The position numbers and the translations under genes were made by a program. From positions 7,227,990 to 7,291,989 of the forward strand of contig NW_004955465.1 in NCBI RefSeq assembly GCF_000276665.1: a DNA stretch of 64,000 nt, written 5' to 3'. This document shows positions 24,601-36,810 of the stretch, in pieces (position 1 is the stretch's first letter; the number at the start of each line of letters is the position of its first letter). The DNA is from Chinchilla lanigera. Lineage: Eukaryota > Chordata > Mammalia > Rodentia > Chinchillidae. The notes beneath the pieces were generated by a model. That model saw only the letters and a program-made list of their open reading frames with translations, was not told the DNA's origin and did not search any database.

Positions 24601-26900
24601 TTTAGTTTCTCAGACTGACCTTAGAAAAAGAAACCGAGGACCCATGAGGGATGTCATTAATAAAGGTAATCTTTTGCCTTTTCCAAATACAGCTACTTAC
24701 TATTCTTGGCCATTTCTCTACCTGTCCTCAAAAGTTAACATTTTCATTGTGGTTTTTCTTACCTTACCTTTAACTCTGTTCTGCCACTTCTGTTTCTTCC
24801 ATTTATATAGCATTTACCTTGGGGAGGAAAAACATGGCAGCTATTTTGGACTTTGGTATAGTTTTTCTTTTTTCATGGATTCCCATTTGTTGTGTCTGAT
24901 TTGTCTTCGTGGAGACAGCAGAGGTCTGCTCGGAGCAGCTTAACGAAGCCATCTGTGTGTACAGAAAAGCAGAGACAATTAAAACCTGTTGACATCTTTG
25001 GGCAAAGCTGTGGGCCTCGTGTTCTGTAATTTATGTGAAAAGCTGAAGAACAATCAGTTCAAGCTGGTTCTTCAAAGAGGCACAGCCTGTAACATGCTTT
25101 TGGCAGTTCAGCATCTTAGCATTCCAGCAACTGGAGTCCAAAGAATTCTGAGATGTGCAGGAGGGGTGCACGAACAGGCCGGGAAAACAAACACTCCTGG
25201 TGCCACGAAGAGAAGCTGCTGCTGCTGCTTCTCCTTCAACTCCATTTCTCCGGTTAACAGACAAGCACACTGCACAGTGTTCCTGTCCTATTGCTCACTG
25301 TGTTTTTATCTCAGAAATGTGAAGAGCCTGTCCCAATATTTGCTATGCAGCTTACCCACAGATACGCGCCAGGGAGCTGAGGTGCTTGGTGGGGTGGGGC
25401 AGTGATGTGTGGGAAGACCTTATATCTCTTCTTCTCAGACTTGTGTCTCAGTCTTAGCGGTGTCATCTGCCACTGGCTACCTCAGGCTGCTCCCTGTTTC
25501 CTTCTTTTTAAAGAGGGCCAAACAAGACCTGGCTTACAAGATCAAAGTGACGATTGGAGATGACTGACATGACATTTCTTTCTTTCCCTTTCCATTTCCT
25601 CGTTGCCATCCACATCTCGTTATGAAGTTCTGATGCTCGTGCTTCTACCAAAATTGCTACAGCCAGACCATATGCTTAGATAGAAAAGAATTTGCATCAG
25701 TCGGGATAAGCTAGGTTTGGTATAATAATCTAGTGCCATCTCAGTTACTAAGTCACTCTTTGTATTATTTGGGTTCTTGGGAACATCAGTGGACCAGTTC
25801 CATTCTCTTGTATCATTTTCTTCCTTCATATTCCAAGAACCACTCTGATTTCTTCCTTCTACCTCTGTGCATTCTTCTAGGTCTTCTGGGTTTTCTCCTT
25901 TTTTCCTCCACCATTTTTCTCCTGGAACTTTTCCTTGTACGCACCATGGCTACATAGTCCCATTCATATCCATGGTGTCAAATATTATTTATATATTAGA
26001 GTGTCCACTATGCAGTTTAAGGCCAAATTGCAGCCAGCTTTCAAATAGGGATGCTTTGTCACCATCTGTTGGTGCAAGAAACCTGAGATCATATCTACTC
26101 TGTTCCTTAATTCTTTAAACTGACCTCAGCTTCCCTCCCCTTTATGGTTCTTGGGGTCTCTGAGACCAGGTGGATTTCTAATGGGAGGAGTTTAGTCCAA
26201 CCTGCTCCTACCTTGCTTTCTGCTGGCTTGGTGAATGCTGTCTGCAGAGCAGAGGCTAAATTTGGTGAGTTGCATGTAAAGTGTGGACAGAGAGCCAAAT
26301 TCTCATGTCTGCAAGGTCCACTAGTAATTGGGTTGAGTCTGGTAAAAAAAGGTGCCTACTCTTTAAGTAACCCAGTTACTGTCCTAGACTCCTCTAAGGA
26401 AAAGGGCTGCCATCCAAATTAGGCAAAGCCTACAGGAGTAGGAATTATTCCATGTTCTCCTTCTGGTACTTCTTCAGAAGTCCAGGATCAAAGAAATAGG
26501 AAGAGACCTGGTGTTGGTCATCTAATGTTGCCAGGTTGCAGCTGGGCACTGAAGCATCTGAACACAAGCCAACAGATACTTGGTAGAGATGAGGCCATTG
26601 GGAAACGTGGTGGCAAGTGGGACTTCAGGGAATGTGGAGGTACATGAGAGGAAGTTTGACCTGTGCTAGGGAAGCTCGATGGGTGCAGAGCTCTGAGGCT
26701 GCTGTTGCCACCATGAGTGCTGATGGGAGCCCTTTTCCTGCATGTGTAGGAGTGAACATGTCTCACGTGCTAAAGTTCCAGAAAGAGAGAGTGTGATCTT
26801 TGTCTCATGATCCTGGTTATCCAATATGGAATCAGAGATACCTATTTTATTTGAAGGCTATAATTCAGTGCTACTTTATTTACTGTTTTGCTTATTAATT
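24601..26900. other. Unassigned, repeat-poor sequence, 2.3 kb
   Basis: A 138-codon frame (24989-25405) includes a short CTG run (25216-25230) read as Cys/Leu. No domain was recognised and I do not call it a gene. No interspersed repeat seen. Confidence 0.45.
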
Positions 26901-26904
26901 ATTA

Positions 26905-28345
26905 TTCTTAAGTTTATTGCTACAATTTAGATATACATAATGATCACATTCATCATAAGGAATTTGTACCTGTTCATGATGTATCTTAGTTCCTCTTTTT
27001 TCCCATTCCCTCCCCTCCCTTCAACTCTTCTTCCTCTCCATATTTACTAAGCTGTGTTTTCCATTTTATTCTTTTTTGAACAATTAATTTTGAACAATTT
27101 TTTCCTATCTCCTATTTCCCAATATTTATTGTACATTTTGTTTCTTATTTACACTTTCAGTTTCTTTTTTTTCTGTGCCAATACTTTATTTTTTTAAATT
27201 TATTTTAAAAATGAAATAAGGAAAACATATTAACAAACAGACATCCATTTATGAAATAGCAGAAGAACAATACAAACAATACAGAGTTACCAACAAAGTT
27301 GTAGGAAATTAACAATGGTTGTATTATGTATTCATATCTTCAAAGTGGTTCCTCAGGAAAACAAATAGGGACACACAAGATTTATCAAACAAGTAATCAT
27401 TAACTGTTTCTTACAGTTAAGCAATAGGAGACAGTAATACAACTATGTTAGCTATCCTATGTATACATACATACATAATTTCCCCTTCTTTTCCTTCTCT
27501 TTTCCCACACCCCAATTACTCTTTACCTTTGAGCATTTTCCTTTTGCTTCACATAAAGAATTAAAAACATCAGCCTCCCCAAATTCAAAGACCCAGTTCA
27601 AAAATGGGCAGCTGAGATGAATACACACTTCTCAGATAAAGAAATACAAATGGCAAATAAATACATGAGAAAATATTCAACATCATTAATCATTCAAGAA
27701 ATGCAAATTAAAACAACACTGAGATTTCACCTCACCCCAGGAAGAGTGGCTATCATTAAGAAATCAACCAATAACAAATGCTGGCGAGGCTGTGGAGAAA
27801 CAGGAACTCTTCTCCACTGCTGGTGGGAATGCAGACTGATGAAACCATTGTGGAAATCAGTTTGGAGATTACTCAACAAACTAGGTCTAGAGGTCCCATT
27901 CAACCCAGCTATTGCCCTTCTGGATATTTTCCCAGAAGATTTGAAAACATCATATGACAGTGATGTATGTGCACCCATGTTCATAGCAGCACAATTTGTA
28001 ATTGCTGAATTGTGGAAGCAACCCAAATATCCACCCACTGAGAAATGAATAAAAAAATTGTAGTACTTTTATATAATGGAATATTACTCAGCTGTAAAGA
28101 AAGATAAACTCAAGGCTTTTATAGGTAAATGGACACAATTAGAGACCATAATCATAAGTGAAATAAATCAGACCTGCTTTTGTAAGCAATGTATGGTCTC
28201 ACTAGTGTAAGAACCTGAAAGATTGAATAAAAACTAGGAGGTATGATAGACATTGTGAAATGAAAGGAAAATGCTCAAAAGTAAACACTTTCAGTTTCTT
28301 GTACCAGAGAGACAATGTGATACTTACACAAACTGCATTGGTAGT
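26905..28345 (-). mobile_element. Host L1 3' end, split by a younger L1
   Basis: 26905-27166 is an antisense L1 3' UTR (tttattgctacaatttagat; tgtacctgttcatgatgtat). After the insertion it resumes at 28301 with gtaccagagagacaatgtga, which continues the same L1 order seen at 19355. Confidence 0.85.
27167..28284 (-). mobile_element. 5'-inverted (twin-primed) L1 insertion
   Basis: The 3' UTR segment (27167 to about 27570) is in minus orientation. The adjoining ORF2 C-terminal segment (about 27571-28284) is in plus orientation. A perfect 16-bp TSD, ACACTTTCAGTTTCTT, lies at 27151-27166 and 28285-28300. The inverted part keeps 143 open codons (27617-28048, plus strand) with the L1 ORF2 C-terminal signature WRGCGETGTLLHCWWEC and a later MFIAA block. 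It is only a fragment of the reverse-transcriptase protein, without the RT or endonuclease domains. Confidence 0.93.
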
Positions 28346-29830
28346 TTAGGCATAGAATATTAGGTTCCAATATTTTTACTATTGAACTTTGAGCACATTG
28401 GTTTACTATTTTCTGACTAAGGTGATGAATGAAATGAAAAGTTGGATGGTTCCCTTTAGTTTGCCTTGGAAATTTTTTTGATTTATCTTTATCACTGTGA
28501 AATTTCAAGAGGATGTTCCTTTGAAGAGTATAGTTACTTTCATCCATTCTGCTACATATTCGGACCCTTACGTGTGAGGAAATATCCCCTTACTTCTATT
28601 TTTAAATTATCCTATCCATTTTCTCCGTTTAGACAGTTAGTAGATTTCTATGACTCTTGTATTAATGCTCTGTGGCAATAATTTTACCCCCTAAATTTGT
28701 CATTTCTTTGCCATTTGCTTTAAGTTCTGAGAGAATTTTTTTGGTTCATATTTCAGCCTTCCTATTGAATTTCACATTCTTAAGTGATAAGAACTTTTTG
28801 GTATTTTCTGGTAGTTCTCCTTTCAACCATACTACTCTTGTTTTATGAATGCAACATCTTCTCAAATCTTTTTAAAGATATTCATTAACTACTTAAAAAT
28901 CTCTTCCACTTCTTGAATTATTTATGTTCTCTTGAAAATTTATGTGCTTTGGTCTTTTTATTCCCTGCTGTTAATTGTCTTTGCATGTCTGTCTGGTGTC
29001 CTGGTTTGTACATTCACATTTATGAATGGAGGGCTAATTTCATAATAACAGGTATCCACTTTACGTTTCTTTTGAGTTTGGGTTATTGGATGTTTTCTGA
29101 AAGGACCCTCTCATGAGTGGGAAGGCAAGCAAGGAAATTCATGCACATGCTTAGGGCTAAATAGGAAGCAGATTTTATTTTAGAATGTATAAGTGGGGAG
29201 CCAGGCTTAGATTAGACATCCTGCTTATCTCTCCCACTGAAGAACAGAACAAGGAGTGCCTAACTCTTAAACCAACACCCACACTAAACCACACATCCCT
29301 CTCAAAAGAGTTCATCCATTTGTTTTAGAGAAGATCTCTCATTTTTCTTGTTCCATCTCCATGTGATAAACTCTTGGTTATCTCTGCTCCATGTGGGAGG
29401 AGGACACCAATCTTACAACCAAGGACTTGCTGGCACTCTGCAAAATGACTGGCACCCACTTCCCGAGGTTCCCCCCCTACTTGGGCTTTGGCTTTCTCTG
29501 TTCCATCCACTAACATGTCTCCACTGAATCCCTATTCAGGAAATGTGTCGTGTCTCATCTACCAAAGGCCTTCCCGCCCAATTTCTTCCTTGCTACAGAT
29601 TTATTTCTTTTTGCACTCCAACGCTGTCATTTTAGTGGCATCGCTGGCAAGGGAGGTGCCATATTCATATGCTCATTCTGCCATCTCACACCAGACACTT
29701 GCCTACTCCCAGGGTGATGGTTTTAAAAATGGATTTTTTTTTATTGTTGTTGAAAGTCTACTCACCGCTTAGTTATATTCTCCCTGTTTAAGATGATGCA
29801 TCTAGAAATAACAATAGGTTCTTGTTTAAA
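28346..29830. other. Unassigned AT-rich sequence
   Basis: 28360-29100 is T-rich and could be a very old antisense L1. 29100-29530 has the texture of an LTR (AT-poor, 'cagattttattttagaatg'), but no family could be named. Confidence 0.3.
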
Positions 29831-29844
29831 AAGATAAGAGAAGA

Positions 29845-30090
29845 AATAAGTTCTGATATTCTATTGCACAGTAGGGTAATAATGAATAATGATAATGTAC
29901 TGTATATTTCAAAAAAGCTAGAAGAGAGGATTTTGAATATTTCCATTTCCCCCAAAGATAAATATTGGAGGCTAAAGACATGCTTATCCTTACTTGAACA
30001 TTACACAATGTGTAGAACTGTGGAAACATCACATGATACAATATGTACAATTTTACATGTTGTTAAAAGAAAAAGGAAAGAAAAACAGAC
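29845..30090 (+). mobile_element. Ancient L1 3' UTR (L1MA-like)
   Basis: 'gatattctattgcacagtag', 'taatgataatgtactgtata', 'ctagaagagaggattttgaa' and 'cattacacaatgtgtagaac' follow in order the conserved L1MA/L1PB 3' UTR. An A-rich tail begins at about 30065. Confidence 0.82.
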
Positions 30091-30490
30091 AAATAGAAAG
30101 AAGGAAATTAAAGAAATTTAGACAGCAGTAAGTAGTACAAACCCTCTCTTGAAATGTGTGATAAGCAGTTAAAAGCAGCCTATATCATCAATCCCATCCA
30201 AAAATCTGTTCTCTCTGGCCACCATGCTATGGGCCGTACATATTGTCCAAGGGAAACCTAGTTATTTCTATATGTGCAGAGTGTTTTTGCCAGCAGAGAT
30301 CTGAGCACACAGGGACCTCCCGATCCAGAGTCTGTGAAGAACTCAGACAAGTCAGTCCCACTTGGGCTTGAAGTATGTCAAAGATCTGCTTCAATAAGAG
30401 ATGGAAGAACACCAGTAAGGCTTAGTTTTAGTTTTTGTTTTTTTTTTTAAATTTACCTCTTACTTCCCTTATTTTGAACAGTTCTGACTC
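30091..30490. other. Unassigned sequence
   Basis: No repeat recognised except a T run at 30438-30449. Confidence 0.4.
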
Positions 30491-30748
30491 TGTCATGGTT
30501 TAGATCTGAAGTGTTTCCCAAAGGTCTCATGTGTGTGGTAGGTGATTAGATCACAGGAGCACTATATTTATCAGTGGATTCATCCATTGATGAGTTCGGT
30601 GGCTGAATGTGCTATGAAGACAAGGAGGCGTGGTTGGAAGCTCTTCACGGGGGGTGTGACCTGGAAGGGTGTATTCTTGTTCCCAGCTTCCCCTTGGTTT
30701 CTGTCCTTCCTGGATGCCAATGAGGTGAATAGTTTTCCTCCCCTAGGC

Positions 30749-31298
30749 CAGCGATGACAACACTTGTGAGTCTGAATGCCCAAACTGCAACTCAAAACCT
30801 ACTTATTTATTACAAAGGGCCAACACTATAATCAAACCTGAATATTGAGGTTTTACTTTAGAAAAAACAATGCAAAATTAACATGTTTTATCTTAAAAAG
30901 AAAAACACTATAACATATGTGCCATAAGTTTGCCACCTGTGATAGTTTGTATCTGGATGACCCCCAAAAACCTCAGTGGGGCAGGTTTCTAGAGTTTATG
31001 ACTGATTTATGGGTGTGAGTGCTACACCTTCCCTGGGATGTGTAGTTTACATACAATATAAGGGAGGGAAGGAGCCTTCTTCTCGCCACCTGCCCCTCCC
31101 TTTTGCTCTTGTTGATTTGCTGTCTTCCACCACCAGGAACTGTTGCTCTCTGCCATGTGCCACTCTGCCTTGGAGCCAGCTGAGCATGGACTGAAATCTC
31201 CACAGACTATTAGCTAAATAAACCTTTCCTTCCATAATTCTCGGTGTCAGGCATTTTGTCTTAGCAATGAGAGAAAAGAAACCAAGATACCACCATTG
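30749..31298. mobile_element. hAT-type MITE, itself interrupted by an LTR
   Basis: About 193 bp once the inner LTR is removed (30749-30937 plus 31295-31298). The left terminus cagcgatgacaacacttgtg is roughly complementary to the right terminus cataagtttgccaccattg. An 8-bp TSD, CCCTAGGC (30741-30748) / CCCTAGGT (31299-31306), is diagnostic of hAT elements. No transposase is encoded, so it was mobilised in trans. Orientation is arbitrary. Confidence 0.85.
30938..31289 (+). mobile_element. MaLR-like solo LTR inside the hAT MITE
   Basis: Starts TGTGATAGTTTGTATCTGG and contains gagccagctgagcatggact, an AATAAA-like 'ctaaataaacc' and ggtgtcaggcattttgtctt. 5-bp TSD CCACC at 30933-30937 and 31290-31294. 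It belongs to a different subfamily from the outer LTR. Confidence 0.85.
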
Positions 31299-31446
31299 CC
31301 CTAGGTCTTTCTACCATGCCCCTTTTGCCTTGGAGCCAGCCAACTATTTACTGAATCCTTAGAAAAAAATGAACCAAGATTAACTTCTTCTCCTTTAAGT
31401 TATGGATGATGGATATTTTGTCCCAGTGAAAGGAAAGTGTGTAGGA

Positions 31447-33741
31447 CAGATCCTAAAAGCTTATTTCCATTAAGACAGAAGGAAATTTAATCTCAGTAAT
31501 GTAGGGAGAGAAATATAATTTCTCCTCAACTCTTACGTTTGCAATCAGAACAGACCTCAGACAAAAGATAGATGAATAAGAGAAAAACAAAGCAGTTTAT
31601 TCACACATGAGGTGTGCATTGCATGGGAGAAAACAGGATGAAAGGTAACCCAGATAAATGGTTTAGGTTTCTGGCCTATGAAACATCTTCAGCAAAGAAC
31701 AATAAATCTCTGAAAAGGCAAAGAAAGTGGTCTCAGGCCTCCAGAGGTGGGGACTATGGGAGGCAAACAGAGGAAAGAAAGCAATGGAATGAGGTTTGCT
31801 TGTGAGCTCCTCCTGTGCTGTCTCAGGGCTGGAAAGACTTGTCTTCAGTAAAGAGGAATTGATGTTCTGTCTTTATGCAGAAGAGAGGATGGGGATAGAA
31901 TGAATTCTTCCTTCATTTGCTGCTTCTGAATTGCCTCTAGCTCAAAGTTACTTATGTTAAAGATGCAAAAGTTGGGGGGACATTTTGTGGTTTCCCTCAC
32001 TTGCTAATCAAGTCTTCTTCCTTATGAGGGTTCTGACAGAATCAAGGGACCTGAAATGTGGACACACGGCAGCTCATTCACGGTAGGAATGTTGACCTCC
32101 TCTTTGTCCTTGAAGTCTAAGAGATCTTTGCTGTGGGCACTTCCAGAGTGGAAATTCAGGGCTTTGGGTAATTCTCCTTGGAGGTCCAATTCCTTCTTTG
32201 AGTCCTTGGAGTAGTAAGAGGTTCTCCCTTTCTTGGGCAAACTATAAACCACTTATGTCTCTCTTCAATGTTCTATTAAGATATATTGGAGAAATCTTAA
32301 TTGGTTGAGACTTGAGGAAATCCTAAAGCTAAGCCAATGAACTGTGTCCATTTTTACCTGTCCTTGAGACAATGAATGCAGAAGATGCTGTCTCCTTGAA
32401 TAGGTTGGGAGATAAAGGAGTGGAAGATGATAAAGAAGGAAAATATCCAGAAGTGAAAAATCAGTTTATGTCTCAGTCATGCTTTTATGCCACAGTGGAC
32501 TGGATGCAACCATAAAGATATCCTCTGTGGAGGTATGTGCAGGACTACAAAATGGCCTCCAGCCCCAAATGAGTTTGAGAAGAATGAGGGAAGTTTAAGG
32601 AAAAATTTTCTGGAGTTTAGTACGACAAAATTTATGAAAGAATCTCCTGAACATCTGATACGAGATGAAAATTGACTCCAGTTGTGAAAGGGTTATCTGC
32701 CATGACCTCTTTCATGGCGTGTTCCTGGAAGTATGGAGAACACCACACATGGTGTTTCTAAAGACTGTGATCATGTACAATGGCCCTCGTATGTGGAAAA
32801 TTCTTGACTCATTAGAGAGGCAGGACAAAATCCCACGCAAAGTTAATAGCTACAAAAACGATCAGTGCTCATGATACTCATATCAATATCACAGAACAAT
32901 CTCAGAACACTGCCAGCTGATTTTTCACTGCATTTCTTGGAACAATGATTACAGGTAGAGAGCAGGGTGACTCTGTGTGGATCCAGCAATGATACCTATT
33001 CACTTAGAGGCTGCACAGACTTATTTTGCTCAAGAAAAAAGTATTGAAGAGTATTATAAATATTTAATCAAGCAGATAACCAAACAAATGGACACACTGG
33101 GCCTCATAAATGGGCTGCTATGGATAAACACCTCTACAACTGCCAGCCCTTCAGTAGCCATGGTTGGGGTGTATGATTATTCAGCTCTCTCTTTGTATAC
33201 TGATGAGACAAAAGTGTTGGGGGACTGATGGGTCACTAAGATCAGAAAGTCACTTGGAAGCTTCTCTGTTATTCTGGATGGCTAGACTATCTCATCCATT
33301 CCCATGTAGATTGGCTTCATTGCTTGCTTACAGCCCACCATAGCCACCACCCTCAAGTCTATATGAGTTTGTTTTAGGTTGTGATAGAAACCCAATATCT
33401 CAGTGTGCCACATTGAATTTCCTGAGAGAAGCAGATTGAACAATATTGAGTGGAGTCCACTACTGCTTACAGAGCTGCCCCCTGGGCTAGGAGTTTATTG
33501 ATAGAAACACAGTGATCAGTTCATGTCCTTTACTCAAAGCTATATGTGTGAATAGGTTAGTTTGTAAGAAGATGAAGTTAGCAAGGCAATGGCTAACCTG
33601 TTTAGTACTCTATTCATTCATAGCTAGTCCTTGGTGTTGTTAATATAGATATTACAAACAACTGTATTTTGTCTCAGTGTATTTTGCATTTGAGTTAAAA
33701 ATTTTTAATCTGTTCTACTTCTGATTACAGATGTAGTGCTG
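31447..33741. other. Unassigned sequence, about 2.3 kb
   Basis: 31530-32010 may be a minus-strand ERVL-type LTR (cagtttattcacacatgagg; gcatgggagaaaac), low confidence. 32487-33228 holds three short frames (62, 69 and 83 codons) that could be pieces of a decayed retrogene. I do not recognise a parent protein. Confidence 0.3.
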
Positions 33742-34280
33742 TATGAGGTATAATCGAAAAATACAGGGGATGTTTACATTTTTAAAAGTTATTACAATAT
33801 AGGAAACGTTGGCATTGACCCCCCCAAAAAGCTTTCCCATGCTTCAAACACACTTATCCCATCATTCTTATCACTTCCTGAAGCTGTTTGCGTATTTTGT
33901 GGCACTGTGGTTGTTGCCTCAGTGTCGTGAATCAATTTAAAATGTTTACCACTCATTGTCATTTCGACTTTGGGGAAGAGTCAGAAGTCACACAGTGCTA
34001 GATCTGGTGATACGGTGGGTAAGGACCCATTAAAATGTATTTGCTTGACAGAAATTGCTGTAAATGTTTTGAATAGGTTCAGGACCTCAAGGCAGTTACA
34101 GAAAGACAAAAAAGAGGACTCCCAGAACAGCTTCAGAAAGTGGAAAGAAAAATGGGATCACTGTTCAAAGAAAGGGAGAGTGTATTTTCAGGGAGATTAT
34201 GAGAAATGTGTCTTTCACTGCAACGAATTTTTAAAAATTTTATTTAAATATTCACTATATTTTGTGATCACATTTCATAT
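33742..34280. mobile_element. Fold-back mariner derivative, copy 1
   Basis: 539 bp. The ends tatgaggtataatcgaaaaa and the complement of ttttgtgatcacatttcata form terminal inverted repeats that begin TA. The left arm (33742 to about 34022) is the antisense C-terminal third of a mariner transposase, including the last catalytic region (YPPY...). The right arm (about 34035-34280) is sense and overlaps the same region (SFRKWKEKWDHC...YFQGD). It cannot encode a transposase. Confidence 0.82.
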
Positions 34281-34412
34281 TTATATACTGGTGTTACTAG
34301 TTAGCTGAAGGTTCTTTTGCTCCATATGGATAGAAATCACACAAATTGTAGCTTTTATTGTTAAAAGCCTTGATCTTTGAATATCAATGCCTATCAGCTG
34401 TTGAGGAAGACA

Positions 34413-34499
34413 ATTTTTTTTTTGTGGTACCTGGGATAGAACTCACAACCTTGCACTTGCCAGGAATATGCTTTTGCCACTGAGCTATATCCCCAGCCC
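34413..34499 (-). mobile_element. ID SINE
   Basis: T tail, tgtggtacctgggatagaac, and end atccccagccc. The flanks share AGCTGTTGA (34396-34404 and 34501-34509), a possible TSD with 8 extra bases next to the tail. Confidence 0.85.
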
Positions 34500-34509
34500 A
34501 AGCTGTTGA

Positions 34510-35450
34510 TATTGAGTGTTCTCTACCATTCTACTGGTAACTGGACCCAGCAGCCACTGCCACACCTTGGGAACTCTCCTGGTCAGTGGGGATAGTAGCA
34601 CACAGTAATTGTGCAATGCTTCCCATATTGTCTAACTGCTACATTACCCGCAAAGTTACCAACCCTGGCTGCTGGCTACTTCAAGCACCAGTGGTATTTT
34701 ATGCACCAGCTCAGCCTGCTCTACATGAGATAGAAATCATAAACAGGCTAAAATATGCCATCCCATAGAACTGTTGTAAGACTATCCTGCAGCGTAGCAG
34801 GGAGCAGTACACAGTGATCCATTATAAGAAAGGGGGAAGTTGCTTATGTAGAAGAAAAAGGTGGGCTCACACACACACAATATCAAGATTCCTGCTTAGT
34901 CATGGGTAGGGGAGGGCTTCCTATTGGACCTGATGTGGACAGCTGCAGAGAGTGGATCATCTCAGATGGACCCACAATAGAAGCTTACTGCAGCCAAAAC
35001 AAATGTATCCCAGAGTGACCGTGGGCGTTGGATTTAGTCGGGGTCAACTGTTAGGCATTTGGGGCAGCTACAGAAGAGAGAAAGAAAAATAAATAAAATA
35101 TAACTCTTGAGGAGCATGGGACCTGTCTCTCCTGTCTCAATGGGATGACTAGAAGATTATTTTGCAGAATTATTTTAGGATATTGTATGTGGTTTTCAAA
35201 AACAAAAGACTCCCATGAAATCATTAATGCTAGTGTTCATTACATCAACCGGGCAATCACACACATGCCTAGTCCACAAATACATGAAGGGGTATTGTCA
35301 TTCATGGGTCCATTTAATTTCTACTTTAACTCCTTCTCCCCAAGGTAATACTCACTGAGCAATTTTATCAACTGCTGAAGCAAACCATTCCAGGGCCAAC
35401 AGAATGAAATGTTTGCTTCGGTAAAGTCCAGAGTCGAGTAGTGACTCTGC
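34510..35450. other. Unassigned sequence
   Basis: No repeat recognised apart from a short CA run (34868-34880). Confidence 0.4.
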
Positions 35451-35451
35451 A

Positions 35452-35790
35452 TGTTAGTCAGCTTTGTCTTACTGCAACAGCAACCTGAGATAATCAATGT
35501 GTAAAGAGAGAAAGTTTATTTCAGCTCATAGTTTTAGAGGTCCCAGCCAATGGTTGGTTGGCTCCATTGCTGTGAGAAAAACTACTCACCTCATCACAAG
35601 CAAGGGGGCAAAACAGAGAGGGGAAACAACCAGGGTCCTGCAAAGCCCTTCACAGGTCCCTCAAAGGACCTAAACACCTTCTGCTAGCCCCTCTTCTTAA
35701 TGGCTCCCCCACTTTCCTACAGAGTGATGCTAAGGGCCAAACCTTTAACACACGGGCCTTGGGGAGACATTTAAGACCCAAACTCTAACA
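35452..35790 (-). mobile_element. MaLR-type LTR
   Basis: Plus-strand text tgttagtcagctttgtctta, then aagtttatttcagctcatag, ggttggctccattgct and acctttaacacacgggcctt is the reverse complement of the same LTR family as 9546. Both ends look intact (TG...CA), but no clear TSD is visible. Confidence 0.8.
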
Positions 35791-36810
35791 CTCCTGTATG
35801 CTAAAACCTGCCAGCAACCATGAGCTACCATTTTCTCTGTGCTATTTTAACTGCTATCATTTTTGCATTTCAGCACAAGAGCTGTTCTAAGCCAGAAAAT
35901 GCCAGATGGTACTGAGGAATCAGATTCCAGAGTAATGTCATCTATAGAAGTGAGCCAGTAGCTAATTGACAAAGATACCCTTGCTGTTTTTATAGAAGTC
36001 AAGATGTCCTACTTCTGTCACTGGGACTGTCCTTTTAGAATTGGCTTGGGTCTCAAGTTCTCTTTGGAACTTGATTCTAGGTCTGATCTTGCTTCTTAAA
36101 TCCCGTCTTCAGATGTAGCTCAGCAGTGCCATCTCTTTCAAATGGTTTTTCTTTACTTCTTTAGTGTTTAGAAATCCATCCTCCTCCCCCTCAGAATTAC
36201 TTTTGTATTCCTCATCTGCACCAACACTTTGAGAGCTGTCATTTGTTATTAGAACATCTTGAAAATATATATCTACTCCTTACCTTCTTATCTGGCTGCT
36301 AAGACCTTTCTAGAATACAACTAGATAGCTTATTTCTATCTGGTTTGGAATCTCCAAGGTGGTTTTTTTTTGGTGTCTACTTAATATTTGTTTATTGACA
36401 GATTGCTTTTTTGAGGTTTGATTTATCCCGATCAGAGAATTCAGAAGAGCAGTGTTCTACAGGGCATGTAAAATTAGGAATTAAATAGTGAATTTTAGCC
36501 CAAACCAAGATATTATAATGTATCTGGGGGCAAGTTTCCCCAGAAAATCATTTCAGTTGCTCAACAATTCTGATAAGTCACAGAAGACGTGGCCAGGACA
36601 TTATTTTTACCTTTCATTTCTAAGTTAGGTTGTGGGTATGGCTCAAATCCATTGATCTCTGATTGTCTGTAGATGGATTTGTTGTATAAAATATTTCCGC
36701 TTACAAAATGCTTGATTCCTGCATTCACCTTTCCGAGTCAGAATACCATAGTCGTGTGTGGAAATCTGGCAAACCCCAGAGCTGGTTCTGGTAATAGTTG
36801 GAACTAGATC
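35791..36810. other. Unassigned sequence
   Basis: No repeat or exon recognised. Confidence 0.4.

Larger units (their letters stand above)
30491..31446 (+). mobile_element. MaLR LTR interrupted by a hAT MITE
   Basis: 5' part 30491-30748 (TGTCATGGTTTAGATCTG start; gacctggaagggtgtattct). 3' part 31307-31446 (gccttggagccagccaacta; ggatattttgtcccagtgaa). The two parts together reproduce the order seen in the solo LTR at 9546. Confidence 0.85.

Noticed and set aside
24989..25405. 138-codon open frame
   Set aside because: Cys/Leu-rich stretch comes from a short CTG run; no domain, and an opposing frame is also open.
27617..28048. 143-codon frame as a host gene
   Set aside because: It is the L1 ORF2 C-terminus inside a 5'-inverted L1.
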